A stretch of DNA of 33,208 nucleotides from positions 1-33,208 of the forward strand of contig JBEKLQ010000035.1 in the NCBI GenBank assembly GCA_050010115.1, read 5' to 3'. Both the position numbers and the translations under genes were made by a program. Shown piece after piece: positions 1-7,594 of the stretch. Position 1 is the first letter of the stretch. Every line of letters starts with the position of its first letter. The stretch is from JAKACA01 sp050010115 (GTDB taxonomy: Bacteria; Actinomycetota; Acidimicrobiia; Acidimicrobiales; Bog-793). Under the pieces are notes generated by a model. It did not search any database. It saw only the letters and a program-made list of their open reading frames with translations, and was not told the DNA's origin.

Positions 1-42
1 GCGACAGTCGTCTTCAGCCCGAACGTGTCCGGAGCAAGCTAA
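1..42 (+). CDS. possible 3' end of an upstream coding sequence
   Basis: Frame 1 is open from the window edge to a TAA at 40-42 and encodes a short tail ending in SPNVSGAS. The gap to the next gene is about 116 bp and the genes that follow belong to an mce locus, so this could be the C-terminus of another locus member. Frame 3 is also open to 134 but reads as arginine-rich, low-quality protein. Too little is present to name a family, and the choice of frame is a guess. Confidence 0.3.
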   Translation, partial: ATVVFSPNVSGAS

Positions 43-158
43 CTCAGCCTCGTGGACCTGAACGTCGGTGGGCGACGCGATCGCCCATCGACGTTCAACC
101 GCGGCTGGCGAGCGGACGGCGGTTTCTTGGTCTGACATAGAGAACCCGAAGGGGACCG

Positions 159-1409
159 ATGGTGAAGGGGAAGGGCCGATCGAAGTTGTGGAGGCCATTG
201 GGTGTCGCCATCGCGGCCGCAATCGGCGCGCTCGCCGTGACTGGAGGCGGCGGCGCCGGTGGAGGTGCCGGCAGCCGCTCGGCGACCGATAGCCGGACAC
301 AGGCGCCGTCTCACCTCGTTCCCGGCAGGCAGGCCCCACTCGTAGCTGAGCTCACCGCTGTTCACCGCGCCCAAGCCTCGATCCGCCGGCTGGAGAACGC
401 TCCTGGCATGCCGACGTGCCCGCCGCCGTCCATCCCCGCAGCGACCTATCCTCCCGGCAACACCTACGGCGTACCGTTCCTGGCCGCCGTCACCAACGCA
501 GAGATCCTGACCGGCTATGACGAATGGACCGCCAACCATCCGATCTGGACTGTGGGGTCCACCACGTACCACCTCTACCCATGGCAGGCGAAAATCTACG
601 ACATCAGTGGATGGGTCACGGGCCTGCTCCAGCTCCCGAACCTGAGCGCAGACATCTCGTCCCAAGACGTCGTGTTCTGCGATCAAGGCGGGCAAAGGTG
701 CGTGTCTGCCCATCCGCCGGCGGGCGGGTGCATCCACGTCAACCTGAGCGGAGCGCCGGTCCCGGGGCAGCCGCCGCCCCCGACCATCACGAACGATCCC
801 CCGCCGGGCCAGAAGTGTTACCAGGCGCCGAACTTCTGTCTCCCCTACGTCATCACGTTGACACCGGTGGGAACATCGACGCTCACCGTGACCGGCGTGC
901 AGCCGGACGGTGCGCTCATGCTGAGCGTTACGACGTCGGCGGTGTCCGCCCTCAGCATCACGATCCCGCATGTCTCGGAGTCGTGCCAGGATGCGCCCAC
1001 GACGATCACACTCTCCACGCAGGAGCCTGCGAGTTTTCCACCTGGAGCTCCGATCAAGCCGAACCGAGGCGACCCTGACCTCCGGGGGCTCCAGACCCCA
1101 CCTGTGCCTCTCACGGGACCGCTCGCGAGCGCGAGCAGCATCGTGGCCAGCAACGACTTCTCCGTGCCGGCGTTCTCGCAGACGGCATGCCCCCTCCTCG
1201 CCGCCGTCTTCGACGGGCCACTCGGCGGTTGGAACAAGTTGTCGCCCCAGCAGCCGGCGAGCGTGAACAACAACTACTTCGACAAGACGCCCCCACCCGC
1301 AGACGCCGGCACACCCGGATGGGTCCAGTTCTCTGCCACGACGACCGTCTCCAGCCTGGGCATACCAGTCGGGCCACCGGCGGGCTTCAGCCTCGGACCT
1401 GAGAGGTAG
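159..1409 (+). CDS. exported cysteine-containing protein of the mce locus, function unknown
   Basis: This 416-residue protein starts at an ATG preceded by a purine-rich AAGGGG about 5 nt upstream. The N-terminus is basic (MVKGKGRSK), followed by a hydrophobic Ala/Gly stretch at about residues 13-35, which looks like a signal peptide or anchor. The rest is rich in Pro, Thr, Ser and Val and has eight cysteines, several in close pairs (FCDQGGQRC, KCYQAPNFC), as expected of a disulfide-bonded extracytoplasmic protein. I do not recognise the family. It lies 7 bp before the Mce ATPase on the same strand, so a role in, or dependence on, the Mce lipid-import machinery is inferred from context only. 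Confidence 0.7.
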   Translation: MVKGKGRSKLWRPLGVAIAAAIGALAVTGGGGAGGGAGSRSATDSRTQAPSHLVPGRQAPLVAELTAVHRAQASIRRLENAPGMPTCPPPSIPAATYPPGNTYGVPFLAAVTNAEILTGYDEWTANHPIWTVGSTTYHLYPWQAKIYDISGWVTGLLQLPNLSADISSQDVVFCDQGGQRCVSAHPPAGGCIHVNLSGAPVPGQPPPPTITNDPPPGQKCYQAPNFCLPYVITLTPVGTSTLTVTGVQPDGALMLSVTTSAVSALSITIPHVSESCQDAPTTITLSTQEPASFPPGAPIKPNRGDPDLRGLQTPPVPLTGPLASASSIVASNDFSVPAFSQTACPLLAAVFDGPLGGWNKLSPQQPASVNNNYFDKTPPPADAGTPGWVQFSATTTVSSLGIPVGPPAGFSLGPER

Positions 1410-1416
1410 GGCGGCG

Positions 1417-2391
1417 ATGGCACGTAATCGGACGCCGTCGAACACCGGGCAGCGACCTGCTCCGGACTCCGACGCCGTCATCTCCATCCAGGGGATCACG
1501 AAGCGATTCGGCGACCACACGGTCCTCCAAGACATCACCTTCGACGTCCCTCGGGGCAAGACATCTGCTGTCTTGGGACCCTCGGGCACGGGGAAGTCCG
1601 TCTTGCTCAAGACGGTGATCGGGCTGCTCCGGCCGGAAGCAGGCCAGGTCTACATCGACGGCGATCCCATGGTGGGGGTGCCTGAAAAGGAGGTCCTGCG
1701 GATTCGCCGCAAGATCGGAGTGCTCTTCCAGGATGGGGCGCTCTTCGGTTCGATGAACCTGTTCGACAACATCAGCTTCCCGCTCGTCGAACATACGAAC
1801 AAGACCGACAAAGAGATCCGTGACATCGTTCTGGCCAAATCCGAGCTCGTGGGGCTGGGGTCACACCTCCACAAGCTTCCCGGCGAGGTGTCCGGAGGCA
1901 TGCGAAAGCGGGCTGGCCTGGCTCGTGCCCTCGCACTCGAGCCGCAAATCCTCTTCTTCGACGAGCCGGACTCCGGCCTCGACCCGGTCAGGGTCGCCTA
2001 CCTCGACCAACTCATCAACACGGTCCACGAGGAGACGGCGGCGACGTTCTTCATCATCAGCCACAACATCGAGTCCGTCAGGCGGACGGCTCACTACTTG
2101 GGGCTCTTGTTTCAAAGCAGGCTGGTGGGTTTTGGTTCGAAAGAAGCGATGACGAACTCGGGGGTCCCCGTGATCGAACAGTTCCTCGCTGGGCGTCCCG
2201 AAGGCCCGATCAGTATGGACGAGATGGCCGATGCCGAGGTCGTCGACCGCGGAATCTCTAGAGATACCGCTGAGACCGGACGGCTCGAGCCGGTCTCGAT
2301 ACCAACCCAGGGTGTCGGTGAAGCGACGAGCACCCTGCCTGCAGCTGCCGGCCTCGGTCAGGATCCGGGTGCTTGGCACACCGGGTCATAG
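1417..2391 (+). CDS. mkl: Mce-family ABC transporter ATPase (Mkl/MlaF-like)
   Basis: This 324-residue ATPase is expected to energise a cell-envelope Mce lipid importer. The sequence shows Walker A GPSGTGKS, a Q-loop (LFQDGALF), the signature SGGMRKRAGLARAL, Walker B ILFFDEPDSGLDP and an H-loop (IISHNIES). The GGMRKR form of the signature and the phrase QDGALFGSMNLFDNI are typical of the MlaF/Mkl group, not of importers for small solutes. Residues after about 260 form a Pro/Thr-rich tail beyond the usual domain. It begins 7 bp after the exported protein and is followed after about 30 bp by an Mce-associated membrane protein, so the three are probably one operon whose YrbE/Mce genes lie left of the window. 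Confidence 0.92.
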   Translation: MARNRTPSNTGQRPAPDSDAVISIQGITKRFGDHTVLQDITFDVPRGKTSAVLGPSGTGKSVLLKTVIGLLRPEAGQVYIDGDPMVGVPEKEVLRIRRKIGVLFQDGALFGSMNLFDNISFPLVEHTNKTDKEIRDIVLAKSELVGLGSHLHKLPGEVSGGMRKRAGLARALALEPQILFFDEPDSGLDPVRVAYLDQLINTVHEETAATFFIISHNIESVRRTAHYLGLLFQSRLVGFGSKEAMTNSGVPVIEQFLAGRPEGPISMDEMADAEVVDRGISRDTAETGRLEPVSIPTQGVGEATSTLPAAAGLGQDPGAWHTGS

Positions 2392-2420
2392 GGCCGCCAA
2401 AACGATTCCTGGGAGAGAAC

Positions 2421-3413
2421 ATGTCATACGAGATCACCAAGAACTTTCCAGACGATAGGCCAGCAGCCACCACCGCGAGCGGAAGCGAAGCTGCCGAGAA
2501 CCTCGACCCCATCGAGGACGTGCTGCTCGTCGAGGGCGTCGTCCTCGGTGACGGCACGCCGGGCAGCGATGGCCCCAAACCACCGCCGACATCGACGCCG
2601 ACAAGAACGAGCCGGCCGAAGGTCACCGAGTCCAAGCCCGCCAAGGCCAAGTCCTCGAAGGCCAACTCCGGGGGAGGCGGGCGAGCCGGCGGATCCGCGA
2701 AGGCTGGAGGAACCGTAGGAGGCGGGAAGGCCGGACACCCAGCCGCCGGCCCAGTCGCGGACGCGAAGGCGCCGCGAAAGAACCGAGTAACTCCACTTGC
2801 AGTCGTGGTGGTCGATCCAGACGAGGCTCCCGAGGTCGCTCCCAGCATCGAGGAATCTACGAGCAGCGACGCCACCGGATCAGGCGAGACCGAAACGCCT
2901 TCACCGGGACGGCTGGGGCGAGCCCGGCGCCTGTTGGTCGGCAACTTCACCGCCACCGCCCTGGGTACCGTCGCTGTCGCCTTGGCGGTCGCCTTGATCC
3001 TCGCGATGATGCAGCTCGGTAACCAGAGCGCGCTCAACAACGCCCGTTCCAGCGCTCTGTTTGCGGCCAAGACCTACTCCGTCGAGATCGCCGGCTACGA
3101 CTACCGTCACCTCGACACGGACTTCGGAGTCGTTCTGGCGAACTCGACACCGTCGTTCCGCAGCAGCTTCGCCCAGTCCAGCAACGCGCTGAAGTCGACG
3201 CTGACCAAGTACCACGCCACGGCCACCGCCAAGGTCGTCGCCGCTGCGATCATCTCGGCGACCACGAGTCGAGCTGAAGTTCTGGTCTTCCTCGACCAGA
3301 CGGTCGCGAACTCAGCTCAGAAAGGCGGCGCGACGACGGATCGGAGCCAGGTCGAGATCACGCTCGTCAACACGGGCGGAAAGTGGCTAATCGACCAGGT
3401 GACGCTGCTCTGA
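2421..3413 (+). CDS. Mce-associated membrane protein
   Basis: This 330-residue protein is anchored in the membrane and has an extracytoplasmic domain. The ATG at 2421 is preceded by GGGAGAGAAC, so I prefer it to an in-frame start about 48 nt upstream that overlaps the ATPase gene. Residues 1-170 are a low-complexity Pro/Lys/Ser/Gly-rich cytoplasmic segment; one hydrophobic helix lies at about 178-205 (ALGTVAVALAVALILAM). The C-terminal 125 residues carry the pattern of mycobacterial Mce-associated (Mas) proteins: ARSSALFAAKTY, YDYRHLDTDF, and late FLDQTV, followed by a W-L-I-D-Q-V ending. Mas proteins are reported to stabilise Mce complexes. The long N-terminal linker is unusual in length. 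Confidence 0.82.
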   Translation: MSYEITKNFPDDRPAATTASGSEAAENLDPIEDVLLVEGVVLGDGTPGSDGPKPPPTSTPTRTSRPKVTESKPAKAKSSKANSGGGGRAGGSAKAGGTVGGGKAGHPAAGPVADAKAPRKNRVTPLAVVVVDPDEAPEVAPSIEESTSSDATGSGETETPSPGRLGRARRLLVGNFTATALGTVAVALAVALILAMMQLGNQSALNNARSSALFAAKTYSVEIAGYDYRHLDTDFGVVLANSTPSFRSSFAQSSNALKSTLTKYHATATAKVVAAAIISATTSRAEVLVFLDQTVANSAQKGGATTDRSQVEITLVNTGGKWLIDQVTLL

Positions 3414-3444
3414 CGACGCGAGCGGGCGAGACCGAGACCCCAAC

Positions 3445-3819
3445 TCAGGTCGTCTTGACCACCAGGAGGTTGCACGGCAGGCGGTGCATGACTTTGGTCG
3501 GCACTGAGCCGAGTCTGACGACGCGAGCGATGCCGGTCATGCCGCGGTTGCCCGTCACGAGGAGGTCGAACCCTCCCCGCCGGGCAAACTCGACCAAAGC
3601 GGTCGTCGGTTCGCCCGACAGGACCTGGGTCTCGATCGTGACGCCAGAATCAGCATGGCGGGCGGACTCACGCTCGACGACTTTCGTGGCGACCTCAGGC
3701 GGACCCACGGACACGATCGTGAGCGGCGCCGCCGCCGCCCTGGCGACATCCACGGCCCGGTCGACGGCGATTGCCGCCGTGATCGAACCATCCGTGCCGA
3801 CCAGGACTTTCGTGGGCAT
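3445..3819 (-). CDS. universal stress protein (UspA family), short form
   Basis: This 124-residue single-domain Usp is expected to be cytoplasmic. It begins MPTKVLVGTDGS, giving the conserved Asp after the first strand, and ends with the ATP-binding Usp pattern G-x2-G-x9-G-S (GNRGMTG...RLGS), so nucleotide binding is likely. It is transcribed divergently from a second Usp. A -10-like TACGGT sits 6 nt before the ATG with no Shine-Dalgarno, suggesting a leaderless mRNA. Usps typically respond to starvation, hypoxia or respiratory stress; the specific signal here is unknown. Its 3' end converges on the mce locus. Confidence 0.88.
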   Translation of the reverse strand: MPTKVLVGTDGSITAAIAVDRAVDVARAAAAPLTIVSVGPPEVATKVVERESARHADSGVTIETQVLSGEPTTALVEFARRGGFDLLVTGNRGMTGIARVVRLGSVPTKVMHRLPCNLLVVKTT

Positions 3820-3825
3820 GGCAAC

Positions 3826-3853
3826 ACCGTACCCAGTTCCCTTGAAATTTCAA
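3826..3853 (-). promoter_or_regulatory. predicted promoter of the minus-strand usp gene
   Basis: Read on the minus strand, TTGAAA (3848-3853) and TACGGT (3826-3831) are separated by 16 nt, close to a primary-sigma promoter. The start codon begins 7 nt after the -10, so transcription would begin at or next to the A of ATG. This is by inspection only. Confidence 0.5.
3842..3853. promoter_or_regulatory. 12-bp perfect palindrome TTGAAATTTCAA, candidate operator
   Basis: A perfect self-complementary 12-mer of 10 A/T and 2 G/C lies in very GC-rich DNA between two divergent usp genes. It overlaps the predicted -35 of the leftward gene, a position where a bound dimeric regulator would repress. No regulator gene lies nearby, so the binding protein is unknown. 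Confidence 0.45.
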
Positions 3854-3939
3854 ACTCTCTGCCTCGCCCTCGACGGCACCGGCCGGCCGGCGGCCCGAGC
3901 CCAATGGCCGCAAGCGGCGGTGTCAGAAGGGGAGGAGCC

Positions 3940-4386
3940 ATGACCTACCAGAACGTCGTAGTAGGCAGCGACGGTTCCGCCACCGCTGAGCTGGCGGTGA
4001 GGAGCGCCGCCGAGATCGCCGCCGAACATGGGGCGCGCCTCGTCATCGTGACTGCTTACGCGCCCCGTGGCGACGAGATGGCGCGCCAGAGCGTGGTCCC
4101 CGAGGACGTCCGTTGGGCTGTCACCGAGGTCAACCAGGCTGAGGAACGCGTCCGGGACGGTCTCCGAATCGCGGCCGAGGCCGGAGTGACGGGCACCGTC
4201 ACCCAGGCGATCGCCGGCAGTCCCGCTGACGTGCTCCTCGATGCGGCCGACAGTTTCGACGCCGACCTCCTCGTCGTGGGATCGAAGGGCCTGACGCCGA
4301 ACGCCCACTCGATACTCGGGAGCGTCGCTGCCTCGGTGGCGCATCACGCACCCTGCGACATCCTCATCGTCCACACGACCTCCTGA
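3940..4386 (+). CDS. universal stress protein (UspA family)
   Basis: This 148-residue Usp starts at an ATG preceded by a clear GGGGAGGAG Shine-Dalgarno. It opens MTYQNVVVGSDGSATAE and ends with an ATP-binding-type motif (GSKGLTPNA...LGSVA) and the strand CDILIVHTT. It has the usual single-domain length. It is divergent from the shorter Usp across a 120-bp spacer with an AT-rich palindrome, so the two may respond to one signal. Unlike its neighbour it has a normal leader with a ribosome binding site, so the two are probably translated differently. No convincing -10 is visible for this gene. Confidence 0.9.
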   Translation: MTYQNVVVGSDGSATAELAVRSAAEIAAEHGARLVIVTAYAPRGDEMARQSVVPEDVRWAVTEVNQAEERVRDGLRIAAEAGVTGTVTQAIAGSPADVLLDAADSFDADLLVVGSKGLTPNAHSILGSVAASVAHHAPCDILIVHTTS

Positions 4387-4402
4387 GACTGGTCGCTGGC
4401 CT

Positions 4403-5539
4403 TCAGACCGCCTCGATGGCCCGCTCCATCACGACGAAGTCTCGCTCTTCTCGGTGCTGTGGGACGCTCGCCACCACCTGATAGCCCTTCTCCTCATAGA
4501 AACCCTCCGCCCTTCCTCCCGCCAACGCCTCCAACCGCACACGCCGGCAACCCCGCTCGGCAGCGAGTCGCTCCGTCGCGCGCAGCAACTGGGCTCCCAC
4601 CCCGTGGCGGCGCCATTGCGGTGCGACGACGAGACGGGCCAGCCTGCATGTGGCGCCCTTCACCTCGCCCTCGGCGATGCCGCCGATCTGCCCACTGAGG
4701 CGGGCCGTGATCACGTAGGGCTCATCGGGACGAATGGTGTCGCCGTACTGCTCGAGTGAGTATTCGCCCCAAGCACGGCTCGCCCAGTCGGCGCCTGCCG
4801 GATCGAGCTGGGAGCTCACCGACAGCTCAATCTCGAAGCCACCACGGCCGACGACGACTGAGGCACCGAGCTGAGCGTCGGACGCCGTGAGCCAGCGCCG
4901 CTCGCGCTCTGAGAATTCAAGAAGGGTCACACGCTGGAAGACCACCGGCGTGCGGTACGAGCTGAGCAGTCGGACGGCCGATTCGATCAGCTCGGGTGGC
5001 ATCCGCTGGTTGATGGTCACGTGCGGCACGAAGGGACGCGTCCGTCGCTTCGGCGGCGGCGCCAGTGGGCCGGCGGCGAGACGGCTGGCGAGTGACCCCA
5101 GGCCGGCTGGGTCGGCCGCAACCCGGTCGGACGCAGCCGCGTCGGCCGCAGCCGCGTCGGCCGCTACGGCCAGGTAGCAGACTGGGTTGGCCGGCCAGAA
5201 CGTGGCAGCCGGACCCAGCACGACTGCCAGGGGGGCCGAGCCAGCGGCGACTGACCGGACGAGATCGGCCGCCGTCTGGACGTCTTCGTCACGAACGTTC
5301 ACCGGAGGCACCAACGTCACGTGCGGAGCGATCCTGGCCACCTCGGTCGAGCCGAGAGCCCGGCGCAATCCGTCGATCTCGTCGGCGGCGCGACCGGGAA
5401 CCATGAGCGCTACGGCAAGCCTCCGCCGGCGCCGGGCTGGCTTCGAACCTAAGGTTGCCTCGGCGCTCCCGGCCAGCTGTGGCGCGCCAGCAGACTCCGC
5501 TCCACGCCCTGGCGCCGCCGTCAGGTCTCGTTGCACCAC
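4403..5539 (-). CDS. 2H-phosphoesterase (LigT/2'-5' RNA ligase-like) fused to a GNAT acetyltransferase
   Basis: This 378-residue protein has two recognisable domains. The N-terminal half carries two H-x-T motifs 100 residues apart (HVTL at about residue 73, HVTI at about 173), the catalytic signature of 2H phosphoesterases such as LigT and cyclic phosphodiesterases. The C-terminal half (about 235-378) is a GNAT domain with acetyl-CoA motif QWRRHGVGAQL followed by EGFYEEKGYQVV. Substrates are unknown. Between the H-x-T motifs lies a low-complexity Ala/Asp stretch (about 124-143) coded by four 15-bp repeats. The GTG at 5539 starts 16 bp after the atpC stop, so the gene is probably the last of the atp operon; the first 40 basic residues may not all be translated. 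Confidence 0.75.
   Translation of the reverse strand: MVQRDLTAAPGRGAESAGAPQLAGSAEATLGSKPARRRRRLAVALMVPGRAADEIDGLRRALGSTEVARIAPHVTLVPPVNVRDEDVQTAADLVRSVAAGSAPLAVVLGPAATFWPANPVCYLAVAADAAAADAAASDRVAADPAGLGSLASRLAAGPLAPPPKRRTRPFVPHVTINQRMPPELIESAVRLLSSYRTPVVFQRVTLLEFSERERRWLTASDAQLGASVVVGRGGFEIELSVSSQLDPAGADWASRAWGEYSLEQYGDTIRPDEPYVITARLSGQIGGIAEGEVKGATCRLARLVVAPQWRRHGVGAQLLRATERLAAERGCRRVRLEALAGGRAEGFYEEKGYQVVASVPQHREERDFVVMERAIEAV
5111..5170 (-). repeat. four tandem 15-bp units in the LigT-GNAT gene
   Basis: On the plus strand four consecutive 15-mers begin GTCGG(C/A)CGC at 5111, 5126, 5141 and 5156; units two and three differ by one base, the outer two are more diverged. On the coding strand they encode four pentapeptides of type (A/R)-(A/V)-A-(A/S)-D. 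The unit length is a multiple of three, so copy-number change would keep the frame. Confidence 0.85.
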
Positions 5540-5555
5540 GAGCCGTACCCGCTAG

Positions 5556-6158
5556 TCAGCGAGCGGGGGCCACCGTCGGAGCAGCCGAACTCGTGCCGAG
5601 CGCCCCGGCGGCCTCAAGCCTCGCGAGTGCCCGACGCTCCCGCACCTCCGGGTCATCGGGGTGCACCAACGCCCGCATCGTCGGGCTCTGTTCGATCCCA
5701 GGTTCGCCCGCCGCCGCCTCGGCGTCGAGCATGTCGCCCGGGGTGGGCGCTGTCTCCCCACCCGCAGCGCTCTGCGCCGCCTCCAGCGCGCGCTGGGCAC
5801 GATCGACGTCGATCTCGTCCGCCAGCTCGGCGATACCGGCCAGCACGGTCACACGGTTGTCATCGACGTGCACAAAACCCCCAGCCATCGCCAACCGCAC
5901 TTCGCCCTCCGTGCCGGCGCCGTGGTGAGCCGCTGCAGCGGTTCCGGCGCCGGCGTCGTCGCCACCGGACGCGCCTGGCACCGCCGCGTCACTCCCGGCA
6001 AGGACGATCCGGACAGTGCAGATATCGACCGCTCCGACGAAAGGCGCGTGGTTCGGCAGGAACATGATGTCGCCACCTTCGGCACGCATGACGACGAAGT
6101 CGGCTTCGCCCGAGAACAGGACGCGCTCGGGCGTGACGACTTCGACATGGGTCGCCAC
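5556..6158 (-). CDS. atpC: F1Fo ATP synthase epsilon subunit, enlarged
   Basis: The epsilon subunit of the F1 central stalk couples rotation and inhibits ATP hydrolysis. The N-terminus VEVVTPERVLFSGEAD and the phrases LPNHAPFVGAVD and VTVLAGIAELADEIDVDRA are typical of the beta-sandwich and the first C-terminal helix. At 200 residues it is well above the usual 120-140. The excess is in two places: a Gly/Ala/Asp-rich insert at about 55-87 inside the beta-sandwich, and an acidic segment at about 130-170 between the two C-terminal helices. It starts with GTG overlapping the atpD stop by one base (TAGTG), so it is translationally coupled. Confidence 0.93.
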   Translation of the reverse strand: MATHVEVVTPERVLFSGEADFVVMRAEGGDIMFLPNHAPFVGAVDICTVRIVLAGSDAAVPGASGGDDAGAGTAAAAHHGAGTEGEVRLAMAGGFVHVDDNRVTVLAGIAELADEIDVDRAQRALEAAQSAAGGETAPTPGDMLDAEAAAGEPGIEQSPTMRALVHPDDPEVRERRALARLEAAGALGTSSAAPTVAPAR

Positions 6159-7594
6159 TACGAGAACTCCTTTGCCTTCTTCACGACATCGTCGACGCCG
6201 CCCACGTTGAGGAACGCCTGCTCCGGGACGTCATCGAGGTCACCACCGAGCAGGGCCTCGAAGGAGCGAACCGTCTCGTCGACCGGGACATCGGCGCCGG
6301 GAAGTCCGGTGAAGACCTCGGCGACGTGCAGCGGCTGGGAGAGGAACCGCTGGATCTTGCGGGCCCGGTTGACCGTCACCCGGTCTTCCTCGGACAGCTC
6401 GTCGAGACCGAGGATGGCGATGATGTCCTGCAGCTCCCGGTAGCGCTGCAGCACTTCCTGAACCCGCCGGGCGCACTGGTAGTGGCGGTCGCCCACGACC
6501 TCGGGAGCCAGGATGTTGCTCGTCGAGGCGAGCGGGTCAATGGCAGGGAAGATGCCGAGCGCAGCGATCTGGCGTGAGAGCTCGGACGTGGCGTCAAGGT
6601 GCGTGAACGTGGTGAACGGCGCCGGGTCCGTGTAGTCGTCGGCGGGGACGTACACAGCTTGCATCGACGTGATGGAGTGCCCACGCGTGGACGTGATCCG
6701 CTCCTGCAGCTCACCCATCTCGTCGGCGAGCGTCGGCTGGTAACCCACCGCCGAGGGCATGCGGCCGAGCAGCGTGGACACCTCGGAGCCGGCTTGGACG
6801 AAGCGGAAGATGTTGTCCACGAACAACAACACGTCCTGGTTCTTCACGTCCCGGAAGTACTCCGCCATCGTGAGCGCCGAAAGGGCCACACGCAGCCGAA
6901 CCCCGGGCGGCTCGTCCATCTGCCCATAGACAAGGGCCGTCTTGTCGATGACGCCGGACTCCTGCATCTCGAGCCAGAGGTCAGTACCCTCACGGGTCCG
7001 TTCGCCCACGCCGGCGAACACGGACACACCACCGTGGCTCTGGGCGACACGGCGGATCATCTCGGTGATGAGCACCGTCTTGCCGACGCCGGCACCACCG
7101 AACAACCCGATCTTCCCACCCTGCACGTAGGGCTCGAGGAGGTCGATGACCTTGATGCCGGTCTCGAACATCTGGCGCTTCGGCTCGAGGGCGTCGAAGG
7201 GTGGAGGGTCGCGGTGAACCTCCCAGTAGTCGTCCGGCGCATCGATCGTGTCGGTGTCGAGCGATTGACCGGTGACGTTGAACACGTGACCGAGCACGGC
7301 GTCACCGACCGGGACGGAGATGCCTCGGCCCGTGTTGCGGACGGTAGCGCCCCGGCGGAGGCCGTCGGTCGGCTTCAGGCACACGGCCCTCACGCGGCCC
7401 TCGCCGATCTGCTGGGCGACCTCGGCCGGCACGACCAGGGTGATGCCCTCGTGCTCGATCGACATCTCGATGAGGTGGTTGATCGCCGGCAGGGCGTGCG
7501 GAGGGAATTCGACGTCCACCACCGGCCCGGCGATGGCGACAACGCGCCCGTCCTCGAGTTGCTTGGTGTCGGCCTGATCGGTGGTGGTGGTCAT
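6158..7594 (-). CDS. atpD: F1Fo ATP synthase beta subunit
   Basis: This catalytic subunit of F1, in the cytoplasm attached to the membrane Fo sector, is 478 residues, the normal length. It shows Walker A GGAGVGKTV, the catalytic region GVGERTREG, the DELSEEDRVTV C-terminal motif and IFPAIDPLASTS. A short hydrophilic N-terminus (MTTTTDQAD) precedes the beta-barrel. Its start overlaps the end of atpG by 4 nt and its stop overlaps the GTG of atpC, so expression is coupled along the operon. Nothing suggests loss of function. Confidence 0.98.
   Translation of the reverse strand: MTTTTDQADTKQLEDGRVVAIAGPVVDVEFPPHALPAINHLIEMSIEHEGITLVVPAEVAQQIGEGRVRAVCLKPTDGLRRGATVRNTGRGISVPVGDAVLGHVFNVTGQSLDTDTIDAPDDYWEVHRDPPPFDALEPKRQMFETGIKVIDLLEPYVQGGKIGLFGGAGVGKTVLITEMIRRVAQSHGGVSVFAGVGERTREGTDLWLEMQESGVIDKTALVYGQMDEPPGVRLRVALSALTMAEYFRDVKNQDVLLFVDNIFRFVQAGSEVSTLLGRMPSAVGYQPTLADEMGELQERITSTRGHSITSMQAVYVPADDYTDPAPFTTFTHLDATSELSRQIAALGIFPAIDPLASTSNILAPEVVGDRHYQCARRVQEVLQRYRELQDIIAILGLDELSEEDRVTVNRARKIQRFLSQPLHVAEVFTGLPGADVPVDETVRSFEALLGGDLDDVPEQAFLNVGGVDDVVKKAKEFS

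Noticed and set aside
39..1610. Open frame of 523 codons on the minus strand across the exported protein and ATPase genes
   Set aside because: Arg/Gly-rich translation typical of antisense GC-rich DNA, with no family motif; it overlaps two well-supported plus-strand genes.
4387..4402. Possible terminator between the convergent usp and LigT-GNAT genes
   Set aside because: Only a 4-bp complement with a long loop and no T-run can be drawn.
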